This document shows, piece after piece, positions 1-12,435 of a stretch of 64,000 nucleotides of DNA (its first letter is position 1; each line of letters starts with the position of its first letter). Origin of the DNA: Eledone cirrhosa. Its lineage: Eukaryota > Mollusca > Cephalopoda > Octopoda > Eledonidae. The position numbers were made by a program, and so were the translations under genes. A model generated the notes under the pieces. It was not told where the DNA came from and ran no database searches. It saw only the letters and a program-made list of their open reading frames with translations. The stretch lies in contig OZ024741.1 in NCBI GenBank assembly GCA_964016885.1, positions 415,909,081 through 415,973,080 on the forward strand, in the 5' to 3' direction.

Positions 1-1391
1 TGGGGTCTGTTATATTAACTGGGGCCTCTATTATATTAACTGAGGTCTCTGTTATATTAACTGGGGTCTGTTATTAACTGGGGCCTCTATTATATTAACT
101 GAGGTCTCTGTTATATTAACTGGGGTCTGTTATTAACTGGGGTCTCTATTATATTAACTGGGGTCTCTGTTATATTAACTGGGGTCTCTGTTATATTAAC
201 TGGGGTCTGTTATATTAACTGGGGTCTCTGTTATATTAACTGGTGTCTCTGTTATATTAACTGGGGTCTGTTATCTTAACTGAGGTCTCTGTTATATTAA
301 CTGGGCTCTGTTATATTAACTGGTGTCTCTGTTATATTAACTGAGGTCTGTTATCTTAACTGGGGTCTCTGTTATATTAACTGGGTTCTCTGTTATATTA
401 ACTGGGGTCTGTTATTAACTGGGGCCTCTATTATATTAACTGGGGTCTCTGTTATATTAACTGGGGTATGTTATATTAACTGGGGTTTCTGTTATATTAA
501 CTGGGGTCTCTGTTATATTAACTGGGATATCGTATATTAACTGGGGTCTCTGTTATATTAACTGGGGCCTCTATTATATTAGCTGGGGCCACTGTTATGT
601 TAACTGGGGTCTCTGTTATAATAACTGGGTTCAGTTATATTAACTGGGGTCTCTGTTATATTAACTGAGGTCTCTGTAATATTAACTGGGGCCTCTATTA
701 TATTAACTGGGGTCTCTGTTATATTAACAGGGGTCTCTGTTATATTAACAGGGGTCTCTGTTATATTAACTGGGGTCTCTGTTATATTAACTGGGGTCTG
801 TTATATTAACTGGGGTCTCTGTTATATTAACTGGGGTCTCTGTTATATTAACTGGAGTATGTTATATTAACTGAGGTCTCTGTTATATTAACTGGGGTCT
901 GTTATTAACTGGGGCCTCTATTATATTAACTGAGGTCTCTGTTATATTAACTGGGGTCTGTTATTAACTGGGGCCTCTATTATATTAACTGAGGCCTCTG
1001 TTATATTAACTGGGGTCTGTTATTAACTGGGGTCTCTATTATATTAACTGGGGTCTGTGTTATATTAACTGGGGTCTCTGTTATATTAACTGGGGTCTGT
1101 TATATTAACTGGGGTCTCTGTTATATTAACTGCTGTCTCTGTTATATTAACTGGGGTCTGTTATCTTAACTGAGGTCTCTGTTATATTAACAGGGCTCTG
1201 TTATATTAACTGGTGTCTCTGTTATATTAACTGAGGTCTGTTATCTTAACTGGGGTCTCTGTTATATTAACTGGGTTCTCTGTTATATTAACTGGGGTCT
1301 GTTATTAACTGGGGCCTCTATTATATTAACTGAGGTCTCTGTTATATTAACTGGAGTCTCTGTTATATTAACTGGGTCTCTGTTATATTAA
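1..1391 (+). repeat. Partial HOR block, two overlapping copies (offset 890 bp)
   Basis: Bases 1-440 are the tail of an HOR cut by the window edge: 59-bp trimers, TTATCTTAAC, GGGCTCTG, GGGTTCTCTG. About 893-1330 repeats this tail at an offset of 890 bp. The middle (about 440-890) carries GGATATCGTATATT, TTAGCTGGGGCC, ATAATAACTGGGTTCAG and two ACAGGGG monomers. There is no marker A or core between the two tails, so the first copy is internally deleted relative to a full HOR. Confidence 0.8.
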
Positions 1392-3500
1392 ATGGCGTCT
1401 GTTATATTAACTGGGGTCTCTGTTATATTAACTGGGGTCTCTGTTATATTAACTGAGGTCTCTGTTATATTAACTGGGGTCTCTGTTATATTAACTGGGG
1501 CCTCTATTATATTAACTGGGGTCGCTGTTATATTAAATGGGGTCTCTGTTATATTAACTGGGGTCTCTGTTATATTAAATGGAGCCACTATTATATTAAC
1601 TGGGGCCTCTGTTATATAAACTGGGGTCTCTGTTATATTAACTGGGGTCTCTGTTATATTAACTAGGGCCTCTATTATATTAACTGGGGCCTCTGTTATA
1701 TTAACTGGGGTCTCTGTTATATTAACTGGGTTCAGTTATATTAACTGGGGCCTCTGTTATATTAACTGGGGCCTCTGTTATATTAACTGGAGTCTCTGTT
1801 ATATTAACTGGGGTCTCTGTCATGTTAACTGGGGTATGTTATATTAACTGGGGCCTCTGTTATATTAATTGGGGCCTCTATTATAGTAACTGGGGCCTCT
1901 GTTATATTAACTGGGGTCTCTGTTATATTAACTGGGGTCTCTGTTATATTAACTGGGGTCTCTGTTATATTAACTGGGGTCTGTTATATTAACTGGGGTC
2001 TCTGTTATATTAACTGGGGTCTCTGTTATATTAACTGGGGTATGTTATATTAACTGGGGTTTCTGTTATATTAACTGGGGTCTCTGTTATATTAACTGGG
2101 ATATCGTATATTAACTGGGGTCTCTGTTATATTAACTGGGGCCTCTATTATATTAGCTGGGGCCACTTATGTTAACTGGGGTCTCTGTTATAATAACTGG
2201 GTTCAGTTATATTAACTGGGGTCTCTGTTATATTAACTGAGGTCTCTGTAATATTAACTGGGGCCTCTATTATATTAACTGGGGTCTCTGTTATATTAAC
2301 AGGGGTCTCTGTTATATTAACAGGGGTCTCTGTTATATTAACTGGGGTCTCTGTTATATTAACTGGGGTCTGTTATATTAACTGGGGTCTCTGTTATATT
2401 AACTGGGGTCTCTGTTATATTAACTGGAGTATGTTATATTAACTGAGGTCTCTGTTATATTAACTGGGGTCTGTTATTAACTGGGGCCTCTATTATATTA
2501 ACTGAGGTCTCTGTTATATTAACTGGGGTCTGTTATTAACTGGGGCCTCTATTATATTAACTGAGGCCTCTGTTATATTAACTGGGGTCTGTTATTAACT
2601 GGGGTCTCTATTATATTAACTGGGGTCTCTGTTATATTAACTGGGGTCTCTGTTATATTAACTGGGGTCTGTTATATTAACTGGGGTCTCTGTTATATTA
2701 ACTGCTGTCTCTGTTATATTAACTGGGGTCTGTTATCTTAACTGAGGTCTCTGTTATATTAACAGGGCTCTGTTATATTAACTGGTGTCTCTGTTATATT
2801 AACTGAGGTCTGTTATCTTAACTGGGGTCTCTGTTATATTAACTGGGTTCTCTGTTATATTAACTGGGGTCTGTTATTAACTGGGGCCTCTATTATATTA
2901 ACTGAGGTCTCTGTTATATTAACTGGAGTCTCTGTTATATTAACTGGGTCTCTGTTATATTAAATGGCGTCTGTTATATTAACTGGGGTCTCTGTTATAT
3001 TAACTGGGGTCTCTGTTATATTAACTGAGGTCTCTGTTATATTAACTGGGGTCTCTGTTATATTAACTGGGGCCTCTATTATATTAACTGGGGTCGCTGT
3101 TATATTAAATGGGGTCTCTGTTATATTAACTGGGGTCTCTGTTATATTAAATGGTGCCACTATTATATTAACTGGGGCCTCTGTTATATTAACTGGGGTC
3201 TCTGTTATATTAACTGGGGTCTCTGTTATATTAACTAGGGCCTCTATTATATTAACTGGGGCCTCTGTTATATTAACTGGGGTCTCTGTTATATTAACTG
3301 GGTTCAGTTATATTAACTGGGGCCTCTGTTATATTAACTGGGGCCTCTGTTATATTAACTGGGGTCTCTGTTATATTAACTGGGGTCTCTGTCATGTTAA
3401 CTGAGTATGTTATATTAACAGGGGCCTCTGTTATATTAACTGGGGCCTCTATTATAGTAACTGGGGCCTCTGTTATATTAACTGGGGTCTCTGTTATATT
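441..3500 (+). repeat. Tandem duplication, unit 1,572-1,574 bp
   Basis: Two consecutive copies. GGGGTTTCTG is at 486 and 2060 (offset 1,574). TTAGCTGGGG is at 581 and 2155 (1,574). Marker A is at 1392 and 2964 (1,572). The 2-bp change of offset is the loss inside GGCCACTTATG near 2162. The copies diverge after about 1.93/3.5 kb. Confidence 0.88.
1392..2963 (+). repeat. HOR block, epsilon core (1,572 bp)
   Basis: Starts at marker A. The core has a GAGGTCTCTG monomer, TCGCTG, AAATGGGG and the distinctive AAATGGAGCCACTA. Then come ACTAGGG, TTCAG, GTCATGTTAAC and TATAGTAAC. Private changes include TTATATAAAC near 1613, TTATATTAATTGGGGCC near 1860 and a 2-bp loss in GGCCACTTATG near 2162 (GGCCACTGTTATG elsewhere). 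The block ends with two 59-bp trimers and the standard tail. Confidence 0.85.
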
Positions 3501-4414
3501 AACTGTGTTCTCTGTTATATTAACTGGGGTCTCTATTATATTAACTGGGGTCTCTGTTATATTAACAGGGATCTCTGTTATATTAACAGGGGTCTCTGTT
3601 ATATTAACTGGGGTCTCTGTTATATTAACTGGGGTCTGTTATATTAACTGGGGTCTCTGTTATATTAACTGGGGTCTCTGTTATATTAACTGGGGTATGT
3701 TATATTAACTGGGGTCTCTGTTATATTAACTGGGGTCTCTGTTATATTATCTGGGGTATCGTATATTAACTGGGGTCTCTGTTATATTAACTGGGGCTTC
3801 TATTATATTAGCTGGGGCCACTGTTATATTAACTGGGGTCTCTGTTATATTAACTGGGGTCTCTGTTATATTAACTGGAGTATGTTATATTAACTGAGGT
3901 CTCTGTTATATTAACTGGGGTCTGTTATTAACTGGGGCCTCTATTATATTAACTGAGGTCTCTGTTATATTAACTGGGGTCTGTTATTAACTGGGGCCTC
4001 TATTATATTAACTGAGGCCTCTGTTATATTAACTGGGGTCTGTTATTAACTGGGGTCACTATTATATTAACTGGTGTCTCTGTTATATTAACTGGGGTCT
4101 CTGTTATATTAACTGGGGTCTGTTATATTAACTGGGGTCTCTGTTATATTAACTGCTGTCTCTGTTATATTAACTTGGGTCTGTTATCTTAACTGAGGTC
4201 TCTGTTATATTAACAGGGCTCTGTTATATTAACTGGTGTCTCTGTTATATTAACTGAGGTCTGTTATCTTAACTGGGGTCTCTGTTATATTAACTGGGTT
4301 CTCTGTTATATTAACTGGGGTCTGTTATTAACTGGGGCCTCTATTATATTAACTGAGGTCTCTGTTATATTAACTGGAGTCTCTGTTATATTAACTGGGT
4401 CTCTGTTATATTAA
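2964..4414 (+). repeat. HOR block, epsilon core (1,451 bp)
   Basis: Epsilon core as in the preceding block, but with AAATGGTGCCACTA near 3152. The catch sequence is GTCATGTTAACTGAGTATG, and ACTGTGTTCTCTG follows near 3505. It ends in a second marker A that runs directly into ACAGGGG monomers instead of a core. It is repeated almost base for base 2,464 bp downstream. Confidence 0.88.
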
Positions 4415-5427
4415 ATGGCGTCTCTGTTATATTAACAGGGGTCTCTGTTATATTAACAGGGGTCTCTGTTATATTAACTGGGGTCTCTGTTATATTAACT
4501 GGGGGCTGTTATATTAACTGGGGTCTCTGTTATATTAACTGGGGTCTCTGTTATATTAACTGGGGTATGTTATATTAACTGGGGTCTCTGTTATATTAAC
4601 TGGGGTCTCTGTTATATTATCTGGGGTATCGTATATTAACTGGGGTCTCTGTTATATTAACTGGGGCCTCTATTATATTAGCTGGGGCCACTGTTATATT
4701 AACTGGGGTCTCTGTTATAATAACTGGGTTCAGTTATATTAACTGGGGTCTCTGTTATATTAACTGAGGTCTCTGTAATATTAACTGGGGTCTCTGTTAT
4801 ATTAACTGAGGTCTCTGTTATATTAACTGGGGCCTCTGTTATATTAACTGGGGTCTGTTATTAACTGGGGCCTCTATTATATTAACTGAGGTCTCTGTTA
4901 TAATAACTGTGGTCTGTTATTAACTGGGGCCTCTATTATATTAACTGAGGTCTCTTTTATATTAACTGGGGTCTGTTATTAACTGGGGCCTCTATTATAT
5001 TAACTGAGGTCTCTGTTATATTAACTGGGGTCTGTTATTAACTGGGGTCTCTATTATATTAACTGGGGGCTCTGTTATATTAACTGGGGTCTCTGTTATA
5101 TTAACTGGGGTCTCTGTTATATTAACTGGGGTCTGTTATATTAACTGGGGTCTCTGTTATATTAACTGCTGTCTCTGTTATATTAACTGGGGTCTGTTAT
5201 CTTAACTGAGGTCTCTGTTATATTAACAGGGCTCTGTTATATTAACTGGTGTCTCTGTTATATTAACTGAGGTCTGTTATCTTAACTGGGGTCTCTGTTA
5301 TATTAACTGGGTTCTCTGTTATATTAACTGGGGTCTGTTATTAACTGGGGCCTCTATTATATTAACTGAGGTCTCTGTTATATTAACTGGAGTCTCTGTT
5401 ATATTAACTGGGTCTCTGTTATATTAA
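4415..5427 (+). repeat. Core-less HOR block (1,013 bp)
   Basis: Marker A is followed at once by TCTCTG and three ACAGGGG or consensus monomers, so the whole core and the GTCATG/TATAGTAAC section are missing. The rest is the HOR second half: TATCGTATATT, TTAGCTGGGG, ATAATAACTGGGTTCAG, 59-bp trimers (one with ATAATAACTGTGGTCTG) and the tail. It looks like a deletion joining marker A to the ACAGGGG section. Confidence 0.85.
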
Positions 5428-6878
5428 ATGGCGTCTGTTATATTAACTGGGGTCTCTGTTATATTAACTGGGGTCTCTGTTATATTAACTGAGGTCTCTG
5501 TTATATTAACTGGGGTCTCTGTTATATTAACTGGGGCCTCTATTATATTAACTGGGGTCGCTGTTATATTAAATGGGGTCTCTGTTATATTAACTGGGGT
5601 CTCTGTTATATTAAATGGAGCCACTATTATATTAACTGGGGCCTCTGTTATATTAACTGGGGTCTCTGTTATATTAACTGGGGTCTCTGTTATATTAACT
5701 AGGGCCTCTATTATATTAACTGGGGCCTCTGTTATATTAACTGGGGTCTCTGTTATATTAACTGGGTTCAGTTATATTAACTGGGGCCTCTGTTATATTA
5801 ACTGGGGCCTCTGTTATATTAACTGGGGTCTCTGTTATATTAACTGGGGTCTCTGTCATGTTAACTGAGTATGTTATATTAACAGGGGCCTCTGTTATAT
5901 TAACTGGGGCCTCTATTATAGTAACTGGGGCCTCTGTTATATTAACTGGGGTCTCTGTTATATTAACTGTGTTCTCTGTTATATTAACTGGGGTCTCTAT
6001 TATATTAACTGGGGTCTCTGTTATATTAACAGGGATCTCTGTTATATTAACAGGGGTCTCTGTTATATTAACTGGGGTCTCTGTTATATTAACTGGGGTC
6101 TGTTATATTAACTGGGGTCTCTGTTATATTAACTGGGGTCTCTGTTATATTAACTGGGGTATGTTATATTAACTGGGGTCTCTGTTATATTAACTGGGGT
6201 CTCTGTTATATTATCTGGGGTATCGTATATTAACTGGGGTCTCTGTTATATTAACTGGGGCCTCTATTATATTAGCTGGGGCCACTGTTATATTAACTGG
6301 GGTCTCTGTTATATTAACTGGGGTCTCTGTTATATTAACTGGAGTATGTTATATTAACTGAGGTCTCTGTTATATTAACTGGGGTCTGTTATTAACTGGG
6401 GCCTCTATTATATTAACTGAGGTCTCTGTTATATTAACTGGGGTCTGTTATTAACTGGGGCCTCTATTATATTAACTGAGGCCTCTGTTATATTAACTGG
6501 GGTCTGTTATTAACTGGGGTCACTATTATATTAACTGGTGTCTCTGTTATATTAACTGGGGTCTCTGTTATATTAACTGGGGTCTGTTATATTAACTGGG
6601 GTCTCTGTTATATTAACTGCTGTCTCTGTTATATTAACTTGGGTCTGTTATCTTAACTGAGGTCTCTGTTATATTAACAGGGCTCTGTTATATTAACTGG
6701 TGTCTCTGTTATATTAACTGAGGTCTGTTATCTTAACTGGGGTCTCTGTTATATTAACTGGGTTCTCTGTTATATTAACTGGGGTATGTTATTAACTGGG
6801 GCCTCTATTATATTAACTGAGGTCTCTGTTATATTAACTGGAGTCTCTGTTATATTAACTGGGTCTCTGTTATATTAA
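5428..6878 (+). repeat. HOR block, epsilon core (1,451 bp), copy of 2964-4414
   Basis: Same length and order of variants as the block 2,464 bp upstream, including GTCATGTTAACTGAGTATG and ACTGTGTTCTCTG. Differences seen are AAATGGAGCCACTA instead of AAATGGTGCCACTA in the core and GGGGTATGTTATTAAC near 6781 instead of GGGGTCTGTTATTAAC. Confidence 0.9.
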
Positions 6879-7871
6879 ATGGCGTCTCTGTTATATTAAC
6901 AGGGGTCTCTGTTATATTAACAGGGGTCTCTGTTATATTAACTGGGGTCTCTGTTATATTAACTGGGGGCTGTTATATTAACTGGGGTCTCTGTTATATT
7001 AACTGGGGTCTCTGTTATATTAACTGGGGTATGTTATATTAACTGGGGTCTCTGTTATATTAACTGGGGTCTCTGTTATATTATCTGGGGTATCGTATAT
7101 TAACTGGGGTCTCTGTTATATTAACTGGGGCCTCTATTATATTAGCTGGGGCCACTGTTATATTAACTGGGGTCTCTGTTATAATAACTGGGTTCAGTTA
7201 TATTAACTGGGGTCTCTGTTATATTAACTGAGGTCTCTGTAATATTAACTGGGGTCTCTGTTATATTAACTGAGGTCTCTGTTATATTAACTGGGGCCTC
7301 TGTTATATTAACTGGGGTCTGTTATTAACTGGGGCCTCTATTATATTAACTGAGGTCTCTGTTATAATAACTGTGGTCTGTTATTAACTGGGGCCTCTAT
7401 TATATTAACTGAGGTCTCTTTTATATTAACTGGGGTCTGTTATTAACTGGGGCCTCTATTATATTAACTGAGGTCTCTGTTATATTAACTGGGGTCTGTT
7501 ATTAACTGGGGCCTCTATTATATTAACTGGGGTCTCTGTTATATTAACTGGGGTCTCTGTTATATTAACTGGGGTCTATTATATTAACTGGGGTCTCTGT
7601 TATATTAAGTGGGGTCTCTTTTATATTAACTGGGGTCTGTTATCTTAACTGAGGTCTCTGTTATATTAACTGGGCTATGTTATATTAACTGGGGTCTCTG
7701 TTATATTAACTGAGGTCTGTTATCTTAACTGGGGTCTCTGTTATATTAACTGGGTTCTCTGTTATATTTTACTGGGGTCTGTTATTAACTGGGGCCTCTA
7801 TTATATTAACTGAGGTCTCTGTTATATTAACTGGAGTCTCTGTTATATTAACTGGGTCTCTGTTATATTAA
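6879..7871 (+). repeat. Core-less HOR block (993 bp), copy of 4415-5427
   Basis: Repeats the upstream core-less block, including the marker A to ACAGGGG junction and ATAATAACTGTGGTCTG. From about 7505 it departs (GGGGCCTCTA instead of GGGGTCTCTA) and takes on a tail with TTATATTAAGTGGGG, TCTTTTATATT, GGGCTATG and TTATATTTTACTGGGG, which is characteristic of alpha HORs. The 2,464-bp duplication therefore ends near 7505. Confidence 0.85.
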
Positions 7872-9350
7872 ATGGCGTCTGTTATATTAACTGGGGTCTC
7901 TGTTATATTAACTGGGGTCTCTGTTATATTAACTGGGGCCTCTGTTATATTAACTGAGGTCTCTGTTATATTAACTGGGGTCTCTGTTATATTAACTGGG
8001 GCCTATATTATATTAACTGGGGTCGCTGTTATATTAATTGGGGTCTCTGTTATATTAACTGGGGTCTCTGTTATATTAAATGGGGCTTCTATTATATTAA
8101 CTGAGGCCTCTGTTATATTAACTGGGGTCTCTGTTATATTAACTGGGGTCTCTGTTATATTAACTAGGGCCTCTATTATATTAACTGAGGCCTCTGTTAT
8201 ATTAACTGGGGTCTCTGTTATATTAACTTGGTTCAGTTATATTAACTGGGGCCTCTGTTATATTAACTGGGGCCTCTGTTATATTAACTGGGGTCTCTGT
8301 AATATTAACTGGGGTCTCTGTCATGTTAACTGGGGTATGTTATATTAACTGGGACCTCTGTTATATTAACTGGGGCCTCTATTATAGTAACTGGGGCCTC
8401 TGTTATATTAACTGGGGTCTCTGTTATATTAACTGGGTTCAGTTATATTAACTGGGGCCTCTGTTATATTAACTGGGGCCTCTATTATAGTAACTGGGGC
8501 CTCTGTTATATTAACTGGGGTCTCTGTTATATTAACTGGGGTCTCTGTTATATTAACTGGGGTCTCTATTATATTAACTGGGGTCTCTGTTATATTAACA
8601 GGGGTCTCTGTTATATTAACTGGGGTCTCTGTTATATTAACTGGGGTCTCTGTTATATTAACTGGGGTATGTTATATTAACTGGGGTCTCTGTTATATTA
8701 ACTGGGGTCTCTGTTATATTAACAGAGGTATCGTATATTAACTGGGGTCTCTGTTATATTAACTGGGGCCTCTATTATATTAGCTGGGGCCTCTGTTATA
8801 TTAACTGAGGTCTCTGTAATATTAACTGGGGCCTCTATTATATTAACTGGGGTCTCTGTTATATTAACTGGGGCCTCTATTATATTAACTGAGGTCTCTG
8901 TTATATTAACTGGGGTCTGTTATTAACTGGGGCCTCTATTATATTAACTGAGGTCTCTGTTATATTAACTGGGGTCTGTTATTAACTGGGGTCTCTATTA
9001 TATTAATTGGGGTCTCTGTTATATTAACTGGGGTCTCTGTTATATTAACTGGGGTCTGTTATATTAACTGGGGTCTCTGTTATATTAACTGGTGTCTCTG
9101 TTATATTAACTGGGGTCTGTTATCTTAACTGAGGTCTCTGTTATATTAACTGGGCTCTGTTATATTAACTGGTGTCTCTGTTATATTAACTGAGGTCTGT
9201 TATCTTAACTGGGGTCTCTGTTATATTAACTGGGTTCTCTGTTATATTAACTGGGGTCTGTTATTAACTGGGGCCTCTATTATATTAACTGAGGTCTCTG
9301 TTATATTAACTGGAGTCTCTGTTATATTAACTGGGTCTCTGTTATATTAA
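7872..9350 (+). repeat. HOR block, alpha core (1,479 bp)
   Basis: Alpha core, recognised by GGGGCCTATATTATATT, TCGCTGTTATATTAATTGGGG and ACTGAGGCCTCTG, then ACTTGGTTCAG (elsewhere ACTGGGTTCAG), TCTGTAATATT, GTCATGTTAAC, ACTGGGACC and a second TTCAG section. It then has ACAGAGGTATCGTATATT, TTAGCTGGGGCCTCTG, two 59-bp trimers and the tail. Confidence 0.87.
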
Positions 9351-10882
9351 ATGGCGTCTGTTATATTAACTGGGGTCTCTGTTATATTAACTGGGGTCTC
9401 TGTTATATTAACTGGGGTCTCTGTTATATTAACTGGGGCCTCTATTATATTAACTGGGGTCGCTGTTATATTAAATGGGGTCTCTGTTATATTAACTGGG
9501 GTCTCTGTTATATTAAATGGGGCCTCTATTATATTAACTGGGGCCTCTGTTATATTAACTGGGGTCTCTGTTATATTAACTGGGGTTTCTGTTATATTAA
9601 CTAGGGCCTCTATTATATTAACTGGGGCCTCTGTTATATTAACTGGGGTCGCTGTTATATTAACTGGGTTCAGTTATATTAACTGGGGTCTCTGTTATAT
9701 TAACTGGGGTCTCTGTTATATTAACTGGGGTCTCTGTCATGTTAACTGGGGTATGTTATATTAACTGGGGCCTCTGTTATATTAACTGGGGCCTCTATTA
9801 TAGTAACTGAAGCCTCTGTTATATTAACTGGGGTCTCTGTTATATTAACAGGGGTCTCTGTTATATTAACAGGGGTCTCTGATATATTAACTGGGGTCTC
9901 TGTTATATTAACTGGGGTCTGTTATATTAACTGGGGTCTCTGTTATATTAACTGGGGTCTCTGTCATATTAACTGGGTTATGTTATATTAACTGGGGTCT
10001 CTGTTATATTAACTGGGGTATCGTATATTAACTGGGGTCTCTGTTATATTAACTGGGGCCTCTATTATATTAGCTGGGGCCACTGTTATGTTAACTGGGG
10101 TCTCTGTTATAATAACTGGGTTCAGTTATATTAACTGGGGTCTCTGTTATATTAACTGAGGTCTCTGTAATATTAACTGGGGCCTCTATTATATTAACTG
10201 GGGTCTCTGTTATATTAACAGGGGTCTCTGTTATATTAACAGGGGTCTCTGTTATATTAACTGGGGTCTCTGTTATATTATCTGGGGTCTGTTATATTAA
10301 CTGGGGTCTCTGTTATATTAACTGGGGTCTCTGTTATATTAACTGGGGTATGTTATATTAACTGAGGTCTCTGTTATATTAACTGGGGTCTGTTATTAAC
10401 TGGGGCCTCTATTATATTAACTGAGGTCTCTGTTATATTAACTGGGGTCTGTTATTAACTGGGGCCTCTATTATATTAACTGAGGTCTCTGTTATATTAA
10501 CTGGGGTCTGTTATTAACTGGGGTCTCTATTATATTAACTGGGGTCTCTGTTATATTAACTGGGGTCTCTGTTATATTAACTGGGGTCTGTTATATTAAC
10601 TGGGGTCTCTGTTATATTAACTGGTGTCTCTGTTATATTAACTGGGGTCTGTTATCTTAACTGAGGTCTCTGTTATATTAACTGGGCTCTGTTATATTAA
10701 CTGGTGTCTCTGTTATATTAACTGAGGTCTGTTATCTTAACTGGGGTCTCTGTTATATTAACTGGGTTCTCTGTTATATTAACTGGGGTCTGTTATTAAC
10801 TGGGGCCTCTATTATATTAACTGAGGTCTCTGTTATATTAACTGGAGTCTCTGTTATATTAACTGGGTCTCTGTTATATTAA
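9351..10882 (+). repeat. HOR block, beta core (1,532 bp)
   Basis: Beta core: TCGCTGTTATATTAAATGGGG, AAATGGGGCCTCTA, ACTAGGG and a second TCGCTG just before TTCAG. Beta blocks also carry TATAGTAACTGAAGCCTCTG. This copy has GGGGTTTCTG near 9585 and TCTGATATATTAAC near 9888, and lacks about three monomers before the ACAGGGG pair. TTATTAAC occurs three times at 59-bp spacing near 10.39-10.51 kb. Confidence 0.87.
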
Positions 10883-12435
10883 ATGGCGTCTGTTATATTA
10901 ACTGGGGTCTCTGTTATATTAACTGGGGTCTCTGTTATATTAACTGAGGTCTCTGTTATATTAACTGGGGTCTCTGTTATATTAACTGGGGCCCCTATTA
11001 TATTAACTGGGGTCTCTGTTATATTAAATGGGGCCTCTATTATATTAACTGGGGCCTCTGTTATATTAACTGGGGTCTCTGTTATATTAACTGGGGTCTC
11101 TGTTATATTAAATAGGGCCTCTGTTATATTAACTGGGGTCTCTGTTATATTAACTGGGTTCAGTTATATTAACTGGGGCCTCTGTTATATTAACTGGGGC
11201 CTCTGTTATATTAACTGGGGTCTCTGTTATATTAACTGGGGTCTCTGTCATGTTAACTGGGTATGTTATATTAACTGGGGCCTCTGTTATATTAACTGGA
11301 GCCTCTATTATAGTAACTGGGGCCTCTGTTATATTAACTGGGGTCTCTGTTATATTAACTGGGGTCTCTGTTATATTAACTGGGGTCTCTATTATATTAA
11401 CTGGGGTCTCTGTTATATTAACAGGGGTCTCTGTTATATTAACAGGGGTGTCTGTTATATTAACTGGGGTCTCTGTTATATTAACTGGGGTCTGTTATAT
11501 TAACTGGGGTCTCTGTTATATTAACTGGGGTCTCTGTTATATTAACTGGGGTATGTTATATTAAATGGGGTCTCTGTTATATTAACTGGGGTCTCTGTTA
11601 TATTAACTGGGGCCTCTATTATATTAGCTGGGGCCACTGTTATATTAACTGGGGTCTCTGTTATAATAACTGGGTTCAGTTATATTAACTGGGGTCTCTG
11701 TTATATTAACTGAGGTCTCTGTAATATTAACTGTGGCCTCTATTATATTAACTGGGGTCTCTGTTATATTAACTGGGGTCTCTGTTATATTAAATGGCAT
11801 CTGTTATATTAACTGGGGTCTCTGTTATATTAACTGAGGTCTCTGTTATATTAACTGGGGCCTCTGTTATATTAACTGGGGTCTGTTATTAACTGGGGCC
11901 TCTATTATATTAACTGAGGTCTCTGTTATAATAACTGGGGTCTGTTATTAACTGGGGCCTCTATTATATTAACTGAGGTCTCTTTTATATTAACTGGGGT
12001 CTGTTATTAACTGGGGCCTCTATTATATTAACTGAGGTCTCTGTTATATTAACTGGGGTCTGTTATTAACTGGGGCCTCTATTATATTAACTGGGGTCTC
12101 TGTTATATTAACTGGGGTCTCTGTTATATTAACTGGGGTCTGTTATATTAACTGGGGTCTCTGTTATATTAAGTGGGGACTCTTTTATATTAACTGGGGT
12201 CTGTTATCTTAACTGAGGTCTCTGTTATATTAACTGGGCTCTGTTATATTAACTGGGGTCTCTGTTATATTAACTGAGGTCTGTTATCTTAACTGGGGTC
12301 TCTGTTATATTAACTGGGTTCTCTGTTATATTTTACTGGGGTCTGTTATTAACTGGCGCCTCTATTATATTAACTGAGGTCTCTGTTATATTAACTGGAG
12401 TCTCTGTTATATTAACTGGGTCTCTGTTATATTAA
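10883..12435 (+). repeat. HOR block, gamma core (1,553 bp)
   Basis: Gamma core: no TCGCTG monomer, AAATAGGGCCTCTG in place of ACTAGGG, and GGGGCCCCTATTATATT near 10989. It continues with TTCAG, GTCATGTTAACTGGGTATG, GAGCCTCTATTATAG, ACAGGGGTGTCTG and ATAATAACTGGGTTCAG. A second AAATGG marker (AAATGGCATCTG, ATG at 11794) follows, and the tail includes AAGTGGGGACTCTTTTATATT and TTATATTTTACTGGGG. Confidence 0.87.

Larger units (their letters stand above)
2577..7504 (+). repeat. Tandem duplication, unit 2,464 bp
   Basis: Marker A at 2964/5428, core-less marker A at 4415/6879, and the GTCATGTTAACTGAGTATG landmark are all separated by exactly 2,464 bp. Only a few substitutions are visible across most of the unit; one extra monomer and a GGGGG variant lie near 5060. 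The match stops near 5041/7505. Confidence 0.9.
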
